Assembly (NCBI GenBank): GCA_033439255.1
Contig: CM065879.1
Location: forward strand, 228,501-292,500
Direction: 5' to 3'
Source: Hericium rajendrae
Lineage: Eukaryota > Basidiomycota > Agaricomycetes > Russulales > Hericiaceae
Length of the DNA stretch: 64,000 nt
Within the stretch, counting starts at the first letter, position 1. Each line of letters opens with the position of its first letter. The translations under genes were made by a program, and so were the position numbers. Under the pieces are notes generated by a model. The model was not told where the DNA came from. It saw only the letters and a program-made list of their open reading frames with translations, and made no database searches. Shown piece after piece: positions 32,827 to 43,829 of the stretch.

Positions 32827-35800
32827 ATGGCGGGGGATGCACAGCGGAAAGAGCTGGACGCCTTCTTCTCTTTCTTCGCCACCTTTGACCTCACACGCTC
32901 CGTCACGACCGTCGCCGACCTTGGAGATGGTGCCGCCCTCTTCGAGATCCTGTCCACCATGTACGCCGCGCGCCTTCTCTATCCATGTGCCCCAGTAACA
33001 GAGACGCGATGCCAGCGATGCGGACTATTTCCGCCAGCCGACGCGCCCGTCGGCGCAGCTCTCGGACAACTGGGTTCTGCGCTTCAGCGCGCTCAAGCGC
33101 CTGTACCGGCTCATGACGCAGTACTTCTCCGACGTACTGCACCAGCCGACGAGCGCGGTCGAGGTGCCGGATCTGCAGGCCATCGCGAAGGACCATAATG
33201 TCGGCTCGACGCTGCTCCTGTGCCGCCTGACCATTGCCATCGCCGTGCAGTGCGAGAAGAACAAGGACTTCATTGAGAAGATCCAGGGTTTGAGCGAGAC
33301 GGACCAGCATTACCTCATGAAAGCCATCGAGCAGGTGAGTTACGATATTCTGCCTTTGGATTGTATTTTACAGCTTATGGCTGTAGGTCATGGCCAAGGT
33401 CAAGCACACAGCCGGGGACAGGGCGGCAGGGGAAGCGACTATGACAGAGTGAGCATACCCGTCCTTCCTATCATCATAGTCTGATTTCAATTTGAGGGAT
33501 GACCACTACTACCAAATCCAGTCCGAGCGAAGTCGCGTGGCAGCCGAGAAAGAAACGCTAGAAAAGGTGTACCAGGCACTACTCGAAGAGCACCGAGTGC
33601 TGCAGACCAACTACGACGACGCGGTATCGGAGAAGGACGAGGCGCTGGCGCGCGCGAAGGAGGTGCAGCGTGAGGTGGAGACGCGGCGGAGCGACAAGGC
33701 AGACGTGATGCTGCGTGCTGAGATCGACCGTCTGCGAACGGAACTGTGCGTTTCTTCCTCCTATGACGTCGGCGTTCATCCAAGACGCACTGCAGACAGA
33801 AGAGCGAGGACAACCTCGCACTGTCAGAGTCTGAGCTCGACAAGCACACTGGTCTGGTCAGCGATCTCACGCGCCGGGTCGATGAGCTGCAGGGAAAGGC
33901 GGACGAGGCTGCGAGGCTGAAAGATCAGCTTGACGAGTAAGACACAAATTCCTTCAGCGTGTATTCGGCGCCGACGCCGTGTCCACAGGTATCGGCATGC
34001 TGCCGACCGTCTGGCGAAGACGGAAAACGTGATGGAGAAATACAAAAAGAAGCTCCAAGAAGGCGCGGATCTCCGCCAGCACGTCAAGGTGAGCCTCACC
34101 CCCGCCCGAATCGGAAGCCGCATAGCCTGATCCGTCCTCTCAGTCCCTAGAAAAGCAAAACGCCGACTTGGTGGACAAGAACGCGTCGCTGGAGGAGGAG
34201 TACCGGAAGGTGGCGGCGTTCAAGCCGCTCATGGAGTCGTACAAGAACCAGATCGCCGATCTCGAGGGCAAGGCCGCGACCCGGAACCAGGAACTCGACA
34301 CCCTCCGCTTTGAACTCGAGCAGGCCCGCACCAAGCTGCGCATCGCCGAAGAGGAGCGCGCGAAGGACTCAGAGACTCTCGAGCTCTACCAGGAGCGCGT
34401 CCGCGAACTCGAGCTCTCCTCGCAGCGTCCCGTGCCGAAGGCTGTCAAGCGCGATGAAGCGCCCAGACCAGCGGGCGAAGCTGAGGAGCCCGAGGGCGAG
34501 CTGCTCGCGCATCCGGAGGCCACAGCAGACGATTCTGACGAAGACGCGGGGCTGGACCAGGGCCTTGGCGGCGAGCTCGACGACGCGCTCACCGGCACGA
34601 CGATGACGGATCTGAAGCTCCAGGTGCGCAAGCTGCAGCGTGAGCTCGATGGCGCGAAGACGAGCCAGGCGGACGCGAGCCGCGTGCTGGTGCTCGAGAA
34701 CCTGCTCGACGACGCGAACCGCATGAAGTCGCGGTACGAGGCGGATTACCTCGCCGCGCATCGCGAGAAGCTGTTGCTGCAGAATGATCTTGAGGAGATT
34801 CGGAGTGGCAAGAGCCTTGGCAATGGGTATGTTCGTTTCTGTCCAGGCTGCGAGCGCGATTGACGGTGTGCAGCACGGAGGCTGCCATTGCTTTGCGCCA
34901 GCGACTGAATGAGACAGTCGAAGAGCTCGACGGACTGCGCAAGCAGCATACAGAGCTTGAAGTCCGGCATGAAGCCCTGACGAAAGAGCTTACCATAGCC
35001 AAGTCTGACTGTGAGTATCTTCGTCGCTCGCGATTTTCTCTCATTCAAAGCCGTTTTCAGTGAACCTGGTCAACAAGGATCAACTCGAGATCCTTGCATC
35101 GTTGCGCGAGTCCGTCAACGAGGACAAATCAGGTCTTGAGACTGAAGCCAAGCGCCTGCATGATCAAATCAAAGAGCTCAGCGAGAAGAACAAGATGCAG
35201 CTCGAACAGATCAACGGGCTGTTACTTGAGAAAGTCAATCTGCAGAGCGACGGCATCGGCCAGCGCGAGAAAATGCTGCAACGCGAGCGCGATTTCGGGT
35301 GAGCCGTTCAGCCCATGTCAAAATATTATCCGATATTGAAAGGATACAGCGAGCTGCGCGCGTCGATGTCTGGGCACGACGTCCCAGAGGACATCAAACA
35401 GCGCGTACTGCGCCTGCACGAAGACAACGTGCAGCTCAAGGAGCAGCTCAAGACGCAGACAGAGAAGCTGGTCAAGGCCCGCACCGTGAGGCTCCCTGCG
35501 TCCTATTGTGGCTGGCACCCGATCGTAATGCGTTACCTTCCAGTTCATTAAATCGCAAGACCGGCTGTTTAAGGAAGAGCAGGCCAAGTTGAGCGGGTCG
35601 ACAACGCCCGTCAGTGTCTGGCTGAGTTTTTTAGCATGGCGCAACGCTAATGATTGTCTCTTTGTGTTTTCAGGGCGCCTTTGAAGATGCGGACGCGGAG
35701 GTCAAAATGCTGCGCGAGGACGTCGAGAGATACAAGGTACGGGCGAGACCTGGTCCAAAACACCTCCACTCGGCTTGACGATCTGACGCTGCCTTCTTTC

Positions 35801-36044
35801 AGCGCATGGTCAACGACACGCATAAGCGCTACCACAAGGAGCAGGAGCTCATGCTCAGCGCCATCCACAATATGAGCATGGCGCGCGCGCGAGAAGCGCT
35901 ATCGCAGCAGCAGCAGGGCCGGTCGCAGCCGACGAGCTGGCTCGGGCAGCAACGGAAAACGGTGAGCATTCCAGCGTGCTTCTTGGATGCTTGCGAGGTG
36001 CTGATGCGTCGTGCGTGCAGCTGGGGCCGATGTTGCGGAGATGA
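32827..36044 (+). CDS. hok1: Hook-like dynein adaptor (coiled-coil protein)
   Basis: This is the fungal Hook protein, which links dynein, and in fungi also kinesin-3, to early endosomes. The N-terminal Hook domain reads MAGDAQRKELDAFFSFFATFDL, then DADYFRQP, NWVLRFSALKRLYRLMTQYF, and VGSTLLLCRLTIAIAVQCEKNKDFIEKIQGLSETDQHYLMKAIEQV, with the conserved helix that binds dynein light intermediate chain. The rest is nearly all coiled coil over about ten further exons: SERSRVAAEKETLEKVYQAL, YKKKLQEGADLRQHVKSLEKQN, LKLQVRKLQREL and KNKMQLEQINGLLLEKVNLQ. The last exon (36021-36044) encodes LGPMLRR. An acidic, Pro-rich insert (about 34440-34600) interrupts the coil. Exon borders in the middle were placed by frame and splice signals. 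Confidence 0.85.
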
Positions 36045-36963
36045 TTTGATAGGATGTAATTTGCTTGTTGTTTTATGTTCGGAGAGGCTTTGCATATACC
36101 TTCTAGATACCATTTATTCAACACACCGCCGGCTCATTCTGGCGTTTCCATCGTTTGCCGCAGTGCTGTTTAAGTGGGGCTGGTCGGCCTGCTGGGCTAT
36201 AAAGTACGTTCGCTTTGATCTAGGTCAGGATCATTAAGTCGAACACTGCGCCTCTCGGTCCATATACATTCCTTTTATCATGAACCACTTTCGCAGAGTT
36301 GGCGTTCATAACCCTTACGCATCTTGTAACCCTTACGATTGTGCTTTGCGCAGCCATGGCCCTTGTGATGTCATCCGCGATCCGTACGGTGCCTTCAGTC
36401 CTCGAGTGCGTGTTGACGAACCACGGGCGCAGGTGGACAACCGCTGCAAGTCGTATAAGTGTGTTACTCCGCATCGATGGTATTACGCGTGAGCTGCCGG
36501 TGCAGCAGATATGAAGCACGTCAAAGGAGGACTTTAGAGATGGTCGCAAGGCAAACTAAGTTGTATCCTGCTCGCGCTGCACGATCTATTCAACTTTGCA
36601 GAGGGACAAGAGTTCGGATTAGAGCGGGCGAAGTTTAATGTGCAGACTACTGCTTCGAGCATATATTTTCCTCTATATCGCTCGACGAGTATTGAAGCAC
36701 GCTTTGTTATTGTCTACTGGCAGCACACGACCTTGAAGTTGCGAGTCGACGGGTACAATCCAACTTCTTCAGCGGCATCCAGCGGCGCTGATAATTGATG
36801 GACGCATTAATTAGACTAGAAACGCACACGAACGAACACGATGTATTGGGTACAAAAGCTCTGCGGAATCGTGTATCGTTCGTAAGCGCATGCAGGCAGG
36901 GCTGGAAGGAAATGCTATGTAAGACAACACCGCGTTCAAGTTGAGACAACTGAGGTATGTACA
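36045..36963. other. Intergenic, no gene supported
   Basis: Only short unsupported frames are present. Bases 36650-36790 match the downstream flank of orphan copy B in inverted orientation, so the duplicated block with copy C extends to here. Confidence 0.5.
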
Positions 36964-37442
36964 TCAATCTAGAATCACGCGAGTGGCCAGGGGAAGATGT
37001 AGGTATGTCTCCGGCGTGCTCCAAAAGTGCATCTTTTGGGGATCCAGCACGTTGCCCGTGTACGCGATGAACATATTGCGGATCTCGATATCTATGGGCA
37101 TCTCCCTGAAGCGAAGAGTCTTCCAGTTGTCTTGCTCGGCGCTGTACCGTGTCATGAAAGCTAGGATCAGCTTTTCGTCCTTGTCGAACCAGTCTGTACT
37201 GATTTTAGCAGGTACGAAACACGAAAGCTCGGAAGTTGCACACACTGTGGCCGTGGCAGTGGCAACTGCTTTGCCGTATCTTCTGGTTTCGGCTGCGCAT
37301 AACGCCAGCTGATGAAGGCCATCATAGCGTCTTTAGGGCTGAACTCTGGCTCTCCAGGCCCAGGGCCCCATCCCGCAGTCTCAAGGAGCCTGACAAGCTC
37401 TTCGTGCTCAATAGTGTAACCTGCCACAATCCTAGCGGCCAT
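36964..37442 (-). CDS. VAGYTIEHEEL orphan-family protein, copy C
   Basis: Exons 37442-37244 and 37193-36964 give 142 aa across a 50 nt GTGTGC...TACAG intron. MAARIVAGYTIEHEELVRLLETAGWGPGPGEPEFSPKDAMM is followed by LPRPQ-YWFDKDEKLILAFMTRYS and ...NVLDPQKMHFWSTPETYLHLPLATRVILD. Without the intron the gene would look frameshifted. It lies in inverted orientation relative to copies A and B, beyond the Hook gene. Function unknown. Confidence 0.75.
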
Positions 37443-38383
37443 GCTGTGTGCAAGCCGGAGGGTGTAAGTCAAATACGAAGATTCAAAAGAGCACACGCAA
37501 CCGTACAAACCTCGCCAAAAATATCACTTGCTGCCGTTAAATTTCTGTACGTGATTGTGTAGAAGGCCGCGAGAAATGAGATCGCCCGAGAGTCTTAGAA
37601 CCTAAGTAGTAGTTTTGAACAATAAGTATTGATCAGACATTAGCTTGCCGATGCATTGTGCCCTCGGCTGGGGATGTTACGTAGATGGTCTGTAAGGATG
37701 TCAACTTGTTGTTCCGGAGACTCGCGAGGAAGGACGGCGCGTGATGGCCCGGCGCAGTGGCTGACTGTTCAAACTCAGTTGGTTCTCAGCCCACGCGCCG
37801 AGCCTCGGCCGCAATGATCAATCTTCCACACTGCCAACTTGCATTCAACAATCCGAGACTGATCGCGAATTTAAACAGAGTATCACTGCAAACTCGCGAG
37901 GTATTCTCTGCTGATTCATGCAGCAAAGATCAACGCAACACCGTTGCGCAATGCAGAAGCTGAACACTAAGCAGGGCACACTCCATATCGGTCGGTTTAA
38001 GTCCGCTACCTCAGGCTATAACCTTCCTTATATCCTACCATCACCGCTGGCTCGCTCGCAAGCTGCTGTAAGTCTTCTAATAATGCTTATGTTGGGCCTC
38101 CCTCAGTCCTGCGCATGACAATCTTGTCGATATCCGTAATCACAGAGATTGGGTTGAATGGCTTCTCTATCTCTCACGAGGACGACACAAGGGTATGTAA
38201 CCACCATCATCCTGCCAATACGTGAAAGACGGCTAATATCGAAATCTAGCCACGCTTCTTGACAGGTCATATCCTGTATCGCTCAGCCCCTCGCAGCGAT
38301 GATGTTTTCGCGACGCGCTGCGCGGATAGGTATAAATGTCTCCGACTTTTAGCACCTATCACGGACTTCAAGCTTCAAGCATC
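37443..38383. other. Duplicated GST 5' flank (inverted relative to 18.4-18.8 kb)
   Basis: No gene is seen. Bases 37780-38110 match 18420-18770 as an inverted copy (for example TTGCGCAATGCAGAAGCTGA against its complement at 18576-18595). Confidence 0.7.
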
Positions 38384-39040
38384 ATGTCGCAGCCCATCAC
38401 GTTTTACGACATTCCAAGTAATCCATAGTCCGGCCTGACATGGTCTCCCAATCTCTGGAAAGCCAGGCATGTGTCCACATTCGTTAAGCACGTATTGATA
38501 TCCTGACTAGCGATCTGTCATTTGAGAATCGCGTTGAACATGAAGGGCGTCTCGTACAAGACAATGTGGATCAAGTACTGTGACGTCGAGGCCTTCTGCA
38601 TCAAGCACGATGTACCCCGACCAGCACGCAGGCACCTATGTACACGATCCCTCTCATCGAGGACCCATCGACCGGCGCTTCCGTCGTCGAATCTTTCGCC
38701 ATCGCTAAGTACCTCGACGCGACGTACCCCGGGGACGTGACGCTGGTCCCGGAGGGCACCGACGCGTTCTAGACGATGTTTGTCGCCAGTGCACGCCGCC
38801 CGCATCGCCACGCCACCCTCCCCGCGCAGCGAGGATTATTTCCGCCGCGCGCGTGAGGCGCAGTTCAGTATGTTCTTCGCGGAGATCGCGCGCTAGTCCA
38901 AGCACGAGGCCCTGTAGAGAAAGGCATTCGAGGGCTTCTCGCGCATCCATGCTTGGCTCAACGCTAATGGCGGACGCAAGACCTTTTTCATGGGCCACAA
39001 GCCGAGCTGGCCGGATGTTTCCATTGTCATTATCAGGATA
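38384..39040 (+). pseudogene. GST pseudogene, inverted copy of the gene at 17303-18129
   Basis: Reads MSQPITFYDIPSNP*SGLTWSPNLWKA in exon 1, then IALNMKGVSYKTMWIKYCDVEAF, SFAIAKYLDATYPGDVTLVPEGTDAF*TMF and AFEGFSRIHAWLNANGGRKTFFMGHKPSWPDVS. In-frame TAG codons lie at 38426, 38770, 38894 and 38915. Compared with the intact gene, three are single transitions (TGG to TAG at 38426 and 38915, CAG to TAG at 38770). A deletion removes ~15 codons after TMF, and the 3' end is missing. The GC donor of the intron (AG|GCATGT) is kept. Confidence 0.9.
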
Positions 39041-39232
39041 AACCGGGCTGACCTGAGCAAAGGTCGATGGATATCAGATATGAACTAAGAACTACGTTTT
39101 CTTATGAATTAGAATCCCTCTGCAGAACGCGGCTTCAATTCGATGCCGTTCTCTAAGCACCACTCTACAATACAGGCTCCAGTGTGGCGCACATCTGCTA
39201 TTACATCTGCGTATTATCTCAACACCAGCGCC

Positions 39233-40628
39233 TTACTTCAACTTCGCCATCGTGATCTCGTTCTCGTCCGTGTCGAGAATCTGATAGAAATTCTTCATGA
39301 AGGGAATGCCGATGCTCCATGTCGACCTGTCACTATCCTGGATATTGGAATAACAAAGGTTGTCGACGCCCGGAACGTCAATCTTTGGCCCAATGATGTC
39401 GACGGAATTGATCGCAAACTCGACCGAGCCGACCGTAATCGACATATCCGGTATCTTGGTATGATCGCACGGGACGCCGAATATGCCATCCTCGGTCGTA
39501 AATGCGCCCGGGAACGCATGGAAGAACTGGCCGTCGCCTTTGGTGGTCAACATGCGCGCGTTGCCGGTGTCGAGGATGGCATCGCGGCTCGTGCGCACGG
39601 TCCGCCCGCCGACCTTCGAGTTCGCGAGCGTGAGCTGCCAGAGGCCGGTCGTGCCCCGGTTGCGGACCTTGACGAGGTTGCCCGCGCCGGTCTGGTACTT
39701 GTCGGTGTTCGACCCGCCGAGCGTGATCTGCCCAGTCCCCGCGGCCCCGTTCGCGCCGCGCCCAAGCGTAATTCCCACCATGTTCTTCGGGACCAGCTTC
39801 GATGTTGTCAAACCCTCGAGAAGCGTGATCCCTCCCGTGCGTGTCGGACCTCCGATTTTCTAACCAGGCCAATAGTCAGCTATGCGTTCAGCACCGACCA
39901 GAGCATGCCAGACTCACGCCATTGCTAAACCCAGCGATACCTCCATATGGAGCCGTGCTCAATTGTCCTGTCAAGGTCTCGCCAACACCGATAACGAAGC
40001 CTGCCATTGGATCTAGGCGGCTAACTGTCACGGAGTCTCTGGCGACCGGCCCCGACGCTTCGCTGCCGTCTCCATAACGAACGCTCCAGGTCCTCTGCAG
40101 GTCCTCGTATGTAGAGGAGGACTTAGGGCCGTAGCCCCTCCGGGTACCCTATTACTGCAGGGTGAGCGCTACGAAGCACCGTCGACAGTTCACTACGATA
40201 CTGACCTTCTGGGGGGAATCCTCTGATACCGCCCAAAACGTGCCCGAACCAGTATCTGCTAGCATGGGGGTGATCTGGGGCTGAGTACCTAACTTGACAC
40301 CCATGAGATAGCCCGCATCCTGGCCCAAAACCTGGTAGGCTTGGAGAGGGACATTGATGACGCGAGGCTCAGGATCAGCACGTGCAGTGAGATTCAAAAA
40401 GCTATGGAAAGCGGTCAATTTCCACTATATCGATGGACACGCGCAACAGCCGACTCACCGGACGTCAATAGTTTCGTACTCCACCGAACCCGCAGAGGCG
40501 TTCAGCGGCTGATGAGTATTGACAACGACATCCCCGAGATCGGTAGGTGCAGCATAAACGTATGCAGAGATGCTGAAGGCGACCAGAACGGCGTTCAAGA
40601 GTCCAGTAAAAGAGGGGGTGAACTGCAT
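39233..40628 (-). CDS. Secreted A1-family aspartic protease 1 (polyporopepsin-like)
   Basis: The four exons 40628-40459, 40401-40206, 40148-39918 and 39859-39233 give 407 aa. The signal peptide MQFTPSFTGLLNAVLVAFSISAYVYA is followed by a propeptide with an LTARADPEP region. The first catalytic motif is MLADTGSGTFW and the second is AILDTGNARML. The flap region is WSVRYGDGSEASGP, and a Cys pair (VPCDHTK, NLCYSNI) is near the C-terminus. The enzyme is expected to digest protein outside the cell at acid pH. Close relatives of this fold in wood-decay fungi show the same layout. Promoter: TATA about 120 bp upstream. It is a neighbour of a second intact protease, a pseudogene and a fragment. Confidence 0.9.
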
Positions 40629-40746
40629 GATTGATAGTAGTGATTGGAAGTAGATGACGGACGTGCCAGCGACCCGAAAAGAGTGTAGAGAATAGTTAGA
40701 GATGGAGGAAGGGCCAGCCTTGCTGCAAACAGAATGCGCGCTGCGG

Positions 40747-40757
40747 TCTTTTATACC
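40747..40757 (-). promoter_or_regulatory. TATA box of aspartic protease 1
   Basis: GGTATAAAAGA on the minus strand, followed by AAGGCTGGCCCTTCC. The same pair occurs upstream of protease 2, of the pseudogene at 45 kb (slightly diverged) and in the relic at 22.25 kb. Confidence 0.6.
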
Positions 40758-41238
40758 ATGCAATGAAAGCTCTGCCAAGGCGATTGCCGCAGAATCTTTC
40801 AGTCGACTTCATCAGATTAGCATCAGTCACGACGACCTGTGAAGGGCGATGCATCGAAGCCACAGAAAGCTCCACTTTTCTCATCGAAAGTTGTGTTTGG
40901 GAGCAGCCGCATATAAAATGAGCTCGCTGGTGCATTGAATGTACAATCTTCTACGATCAATTACCATCGGCGTGCGCTCCTGGCGACCATTGATTCCTAA
41001 GCATGCAATAACTTGAATAGATCACAGAGAGCTTGGATACCAAATTCAATGTCATCAGCACTGATGGAATCGATACTGACCAACAGCTACTTACTTGTGG
41101 CATAGATATTTGGACCAAGTTTGATGAGCCATTATGATTGAGCCAGAGATAGTAGCATAAACCATGGGCTTCATGGCGAGAATTAAGCACCAAGGAGCCT
41201 GTGGGAGCCATATGGGTACCGTATGTCTAGATACGGAA
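40758..41238. other. Upstream region of aspartic protease 1
   Basis: No gene is seen. Two blocks (40960-41060, 41240-41300) recur in the relic at 21.75-22.02 kb. Confidence 0.55.
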
Positions 41239-41427
41239 TCAGGCGAGTGGGGATGCGCGAGGCGATGAGATTTCGACGGTTTCCCACCAAGTACTGCGAC
41301 CACCAGCATGCGCATACGGCATTGCTGTGTCCACATAATCCTTAAGGGCAGTGATTGTATTCAAGACATCACCTGTCAAATCACTATTGAACGCGACGTA
41401 GCCAAGACAACTTGCACCAGTAGCCAT
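41239..41427 (-). CDS. Small hypothetical protein or gene remnant
   Basis: 62 codons: MATGASCLGYVAFNSDLTGDVLNTITALKDYVDT... The composition looks protein-like, but no family is recognised. The last ~20 codons overlap a block that is also conserved, untranslated, at 21.76 kb. It may be an isolated exon of an older gene. Confidence 0.3.
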   Translation of the reverse strand: MATGASCLGYVAFNSDLTGDVLNTITALKDYVDTAMPYAHAGGRSTWWETVEISSPRASPLA

Positions 41428-42300
41428 GTAGGCAATCCGTCGAGGATGGCGCGAACAAACTAGGGTTATTCGATCTATAGGGTTATTCGATCTATAGAGA
41501 TATCCGATGTCAGCGAGAACTCAGAAGACCCAGAAGTCGTTGCGAATGGTTACTACTTACTATGCAGATATGAATAGAAGAACATAATACTGTAAAGATG
41601 ACGCATCTCATGGTGTAGCTGCCATAACTTGGATTTCGATGTTTCCGAGGTTGACTGAGCGCCTACTGTAGTGTTTGCCAACCAGCCGGCCCTAAACACG
41701 CGCCACGAGCGCTTAGCACTCAGCACTCCGGTGCAAATGAGCAGGGATGAGCTCAGATGAGACCACTGCGAATAAACCTTCCTTCCTTCCTTCAGGTTGC
41801 GCGGCTTTTAAGTCTGATGCAACGAATCGAGGGCGTGAAATTGGGTTTCGACGACAACCTTTTTTTCCCAGCTCCCCATGCCTGAGGCCTGACACGTGGC
41901 TTTGGGGAAGCAGCAGAAAGATCATGTAAGTGTTTTCGTGCAGCTTCCATCCACCCGCTGAGCGTTGTGCCCCAGTAGGTTGGTAAAATGTTTGTTTCCT
42001 CACGATCTGATCCGTGGTCCTTATCAACTCCGTGTGGCTAATCTCGTAGTGCAGACAGGTTTCGTCAATATCACTGGATGTCTGCGGAGTCGCTTGTCCC
42101 CACTGGTTCGTCCAAACGCATGCTTTCGACGTCGTGCAAAGAATTCACGACAAGGTTTAAACATTTAAGGACAGTGCATCAACATTCCCTGTCGCCATTA
42201 CACTACATGGGCTGCTGCCGTATCATGATCGAATAGCTAACATCATAAAAAAGGTGAAGCTCTGATCAGTCACGGTCCTCTCCTGGCTCCCAATGCCAAT
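41428..42300. other. Intergenic with a solo LINE 3' tail
   Basis: No gene is seen. A 16 bp unit with GGGTTATTCGATCTATA is repeated in tandem at 41463-41500. Bases 41759-41795 (ACCACTGCGAATAAACC then TTCC repeats) match the 3' end of the LINE at 58862-58900, so this is a solo 3' tail or a very short truncated copy. Confidence 0.5.
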
Positions 42301-43683
42301 TTATGCCGGCTTCGCCAAGGTAATCGTGTTTGCGTCCGAGTCGAGGATCTGATACACGTTCTTGAGGAACGGAATACCGAGGCTCCAGGTAGTCCGCGCA
42401 GGCTGGCCGGGCTTGTCTTCGTGGTCCTGAATAAGGGAATAACAGAGTTGGCCCGGCGTTAACCCCTCGGCCACGATTTCCGCTCCAATGATATCGACAG
42501 GATTGATCGGGAACTCCACCGTACCAACCGTGAAAGACATCGGAGGTATCTTCGTAGGGTCGCACGGCAGGCCGAATATACCATTCTCGCTCGTGAATGC
42601 GCCGGGAAACGAATGGAAGAACTGGCCATCGCCCTTCGTGGTCAGGATGCGGCTGTTTCCGGTGTCGAGGAGGGCACTGCGGCTCGTTCGGACGATGCGC
42701 CCGTTCACCTTCGAGTTCGCGAGGGTGATCTGCCAGAGTCCACTCGTGGCCGTGTTACGGACTTTGACGAGGTTGCCGGCGCCAGTCTGGAACTTGGCAG
42801 AGTTCGACCCACCGAGCGTGAGCTGACCGGTTCCCACGGCGCCAAGTTTCGCGCCGCGCCCCAGCTGGATCCCCACCACGCTAGCTGGGATCAGCTCAGA
42901 CGCCTTCAGGCCCTCCAGAATGGTAACGCCTCCCGTGCGTGTGGTGGCTTCGAGTTTCTAGCAAGGATACCTGTCAGCATTCTTCCCAATAGCACCCAAA
43001 ACGTGTCAGACTCACGCCATTGCTAAAGCCAGCCGTACCGCGCGCAGGGACCGACGCGAGCACCCCTGAAATTGTAGTGCCAATGCCGATGGGGAAGCCC
43101 GGCATGGCATCCAAAGCCCCGACTTTGACACTGTCTGTGACGACAGGCCCCGAGGCGGTGCTGCCGTCTCCATATGTGATAGTCCAGGTCCTCTGCAAAT
43201 CAGTGGAGCCTGAAAAGTCAAAGCCCTTTTGGTCTGCGTGAGCCCCATAAATCGAACAAACAATTTGATTCGAAACCAACCTTCTGCGTGTCTGTTTTGG
43301 GAATCACCCAAAATGTGCTTGAACCGGTGTCCACAAGCATAGGGATGTTCTGGAGTCCTGATCCCAACTTGAAACTTCCGACATAGCCCACATCCCTCTG
43401 CCCTAGCTGAAAGGCTAGGAGTGGAACACTGACCACACGCGGTTCAGCACGCGCAGTGATATTACTATTACGAGCGATGAGCCATTGCTGAATTGCAGTC
43501 ACGCAAAAGCACCACTTACGAGATGACAACAGCGTCATTATGTTCCACCGCGGTGTTTGGAAGTTCACGAACACCGAGGGCGGCATCGTGGCGACCAGCG
43601 GGAACAGCTTGCACGTCTCCGGCGATGCTGAAGGCGACGAGAACGGCGTTCAGGAGAACGGTAAAGGAGGGAGTGAACTTCAT
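42301..43683 (-). CDS. Secreted A1-family aspartic protease 2
   Basis: The ATG at 43683 begins the signal peptide MKFTPSFTVLLNAVLVAFSIAGDVQA. Then come SNITARAEPRVVSVPLLAFQLG, catalytic MLVDTGSSTFWVI, flap region WTITYGDGSTASGP, GFSNG, catalytic ALLDTGNSRIL, and the Cys pair GLPCDP...GQLCYSLIQD. It ends ITLAKPA. About five exons and roughly 410 aa. The intron between TQK and the flap exon has a weak donor, and its exact border is uncertain. The protein is clearly paralogous to protease 1 over its whole length, with the same intron order. Expected to be secreted and active at acid pH. Confidence 0.88.
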
Positions 43684-43807
43684 TATGCGGATAGCTATTG
43701 AGAGATGAGCGATGACGACGGGCGAACCAGCGACCCAGAAAGAGTGTAAGAGAATGCTTGAGTGATGGAAGGGCCAGCCTTACTATTAGCAGAACCAATG
43801 CGACGAG

Positions 43808-43817
43808 CTTTTATACC
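43808..43817 (-). promoter_or_regulatory. TATA box of aspartic protease 2
   Basis: GGTATAAAAG on the minus strand, with AAGGCTGGCCCTTCC downstream, as in protease 1. Confidence 0.6.
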
Positions 43818-43829
43818 GTTTCAACGAAA

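Noticed and set aside
36964-37442. Frameshifted pseudogene
   Set aside because: A 50 nt intron at the same place as in the other copies restores the frame.
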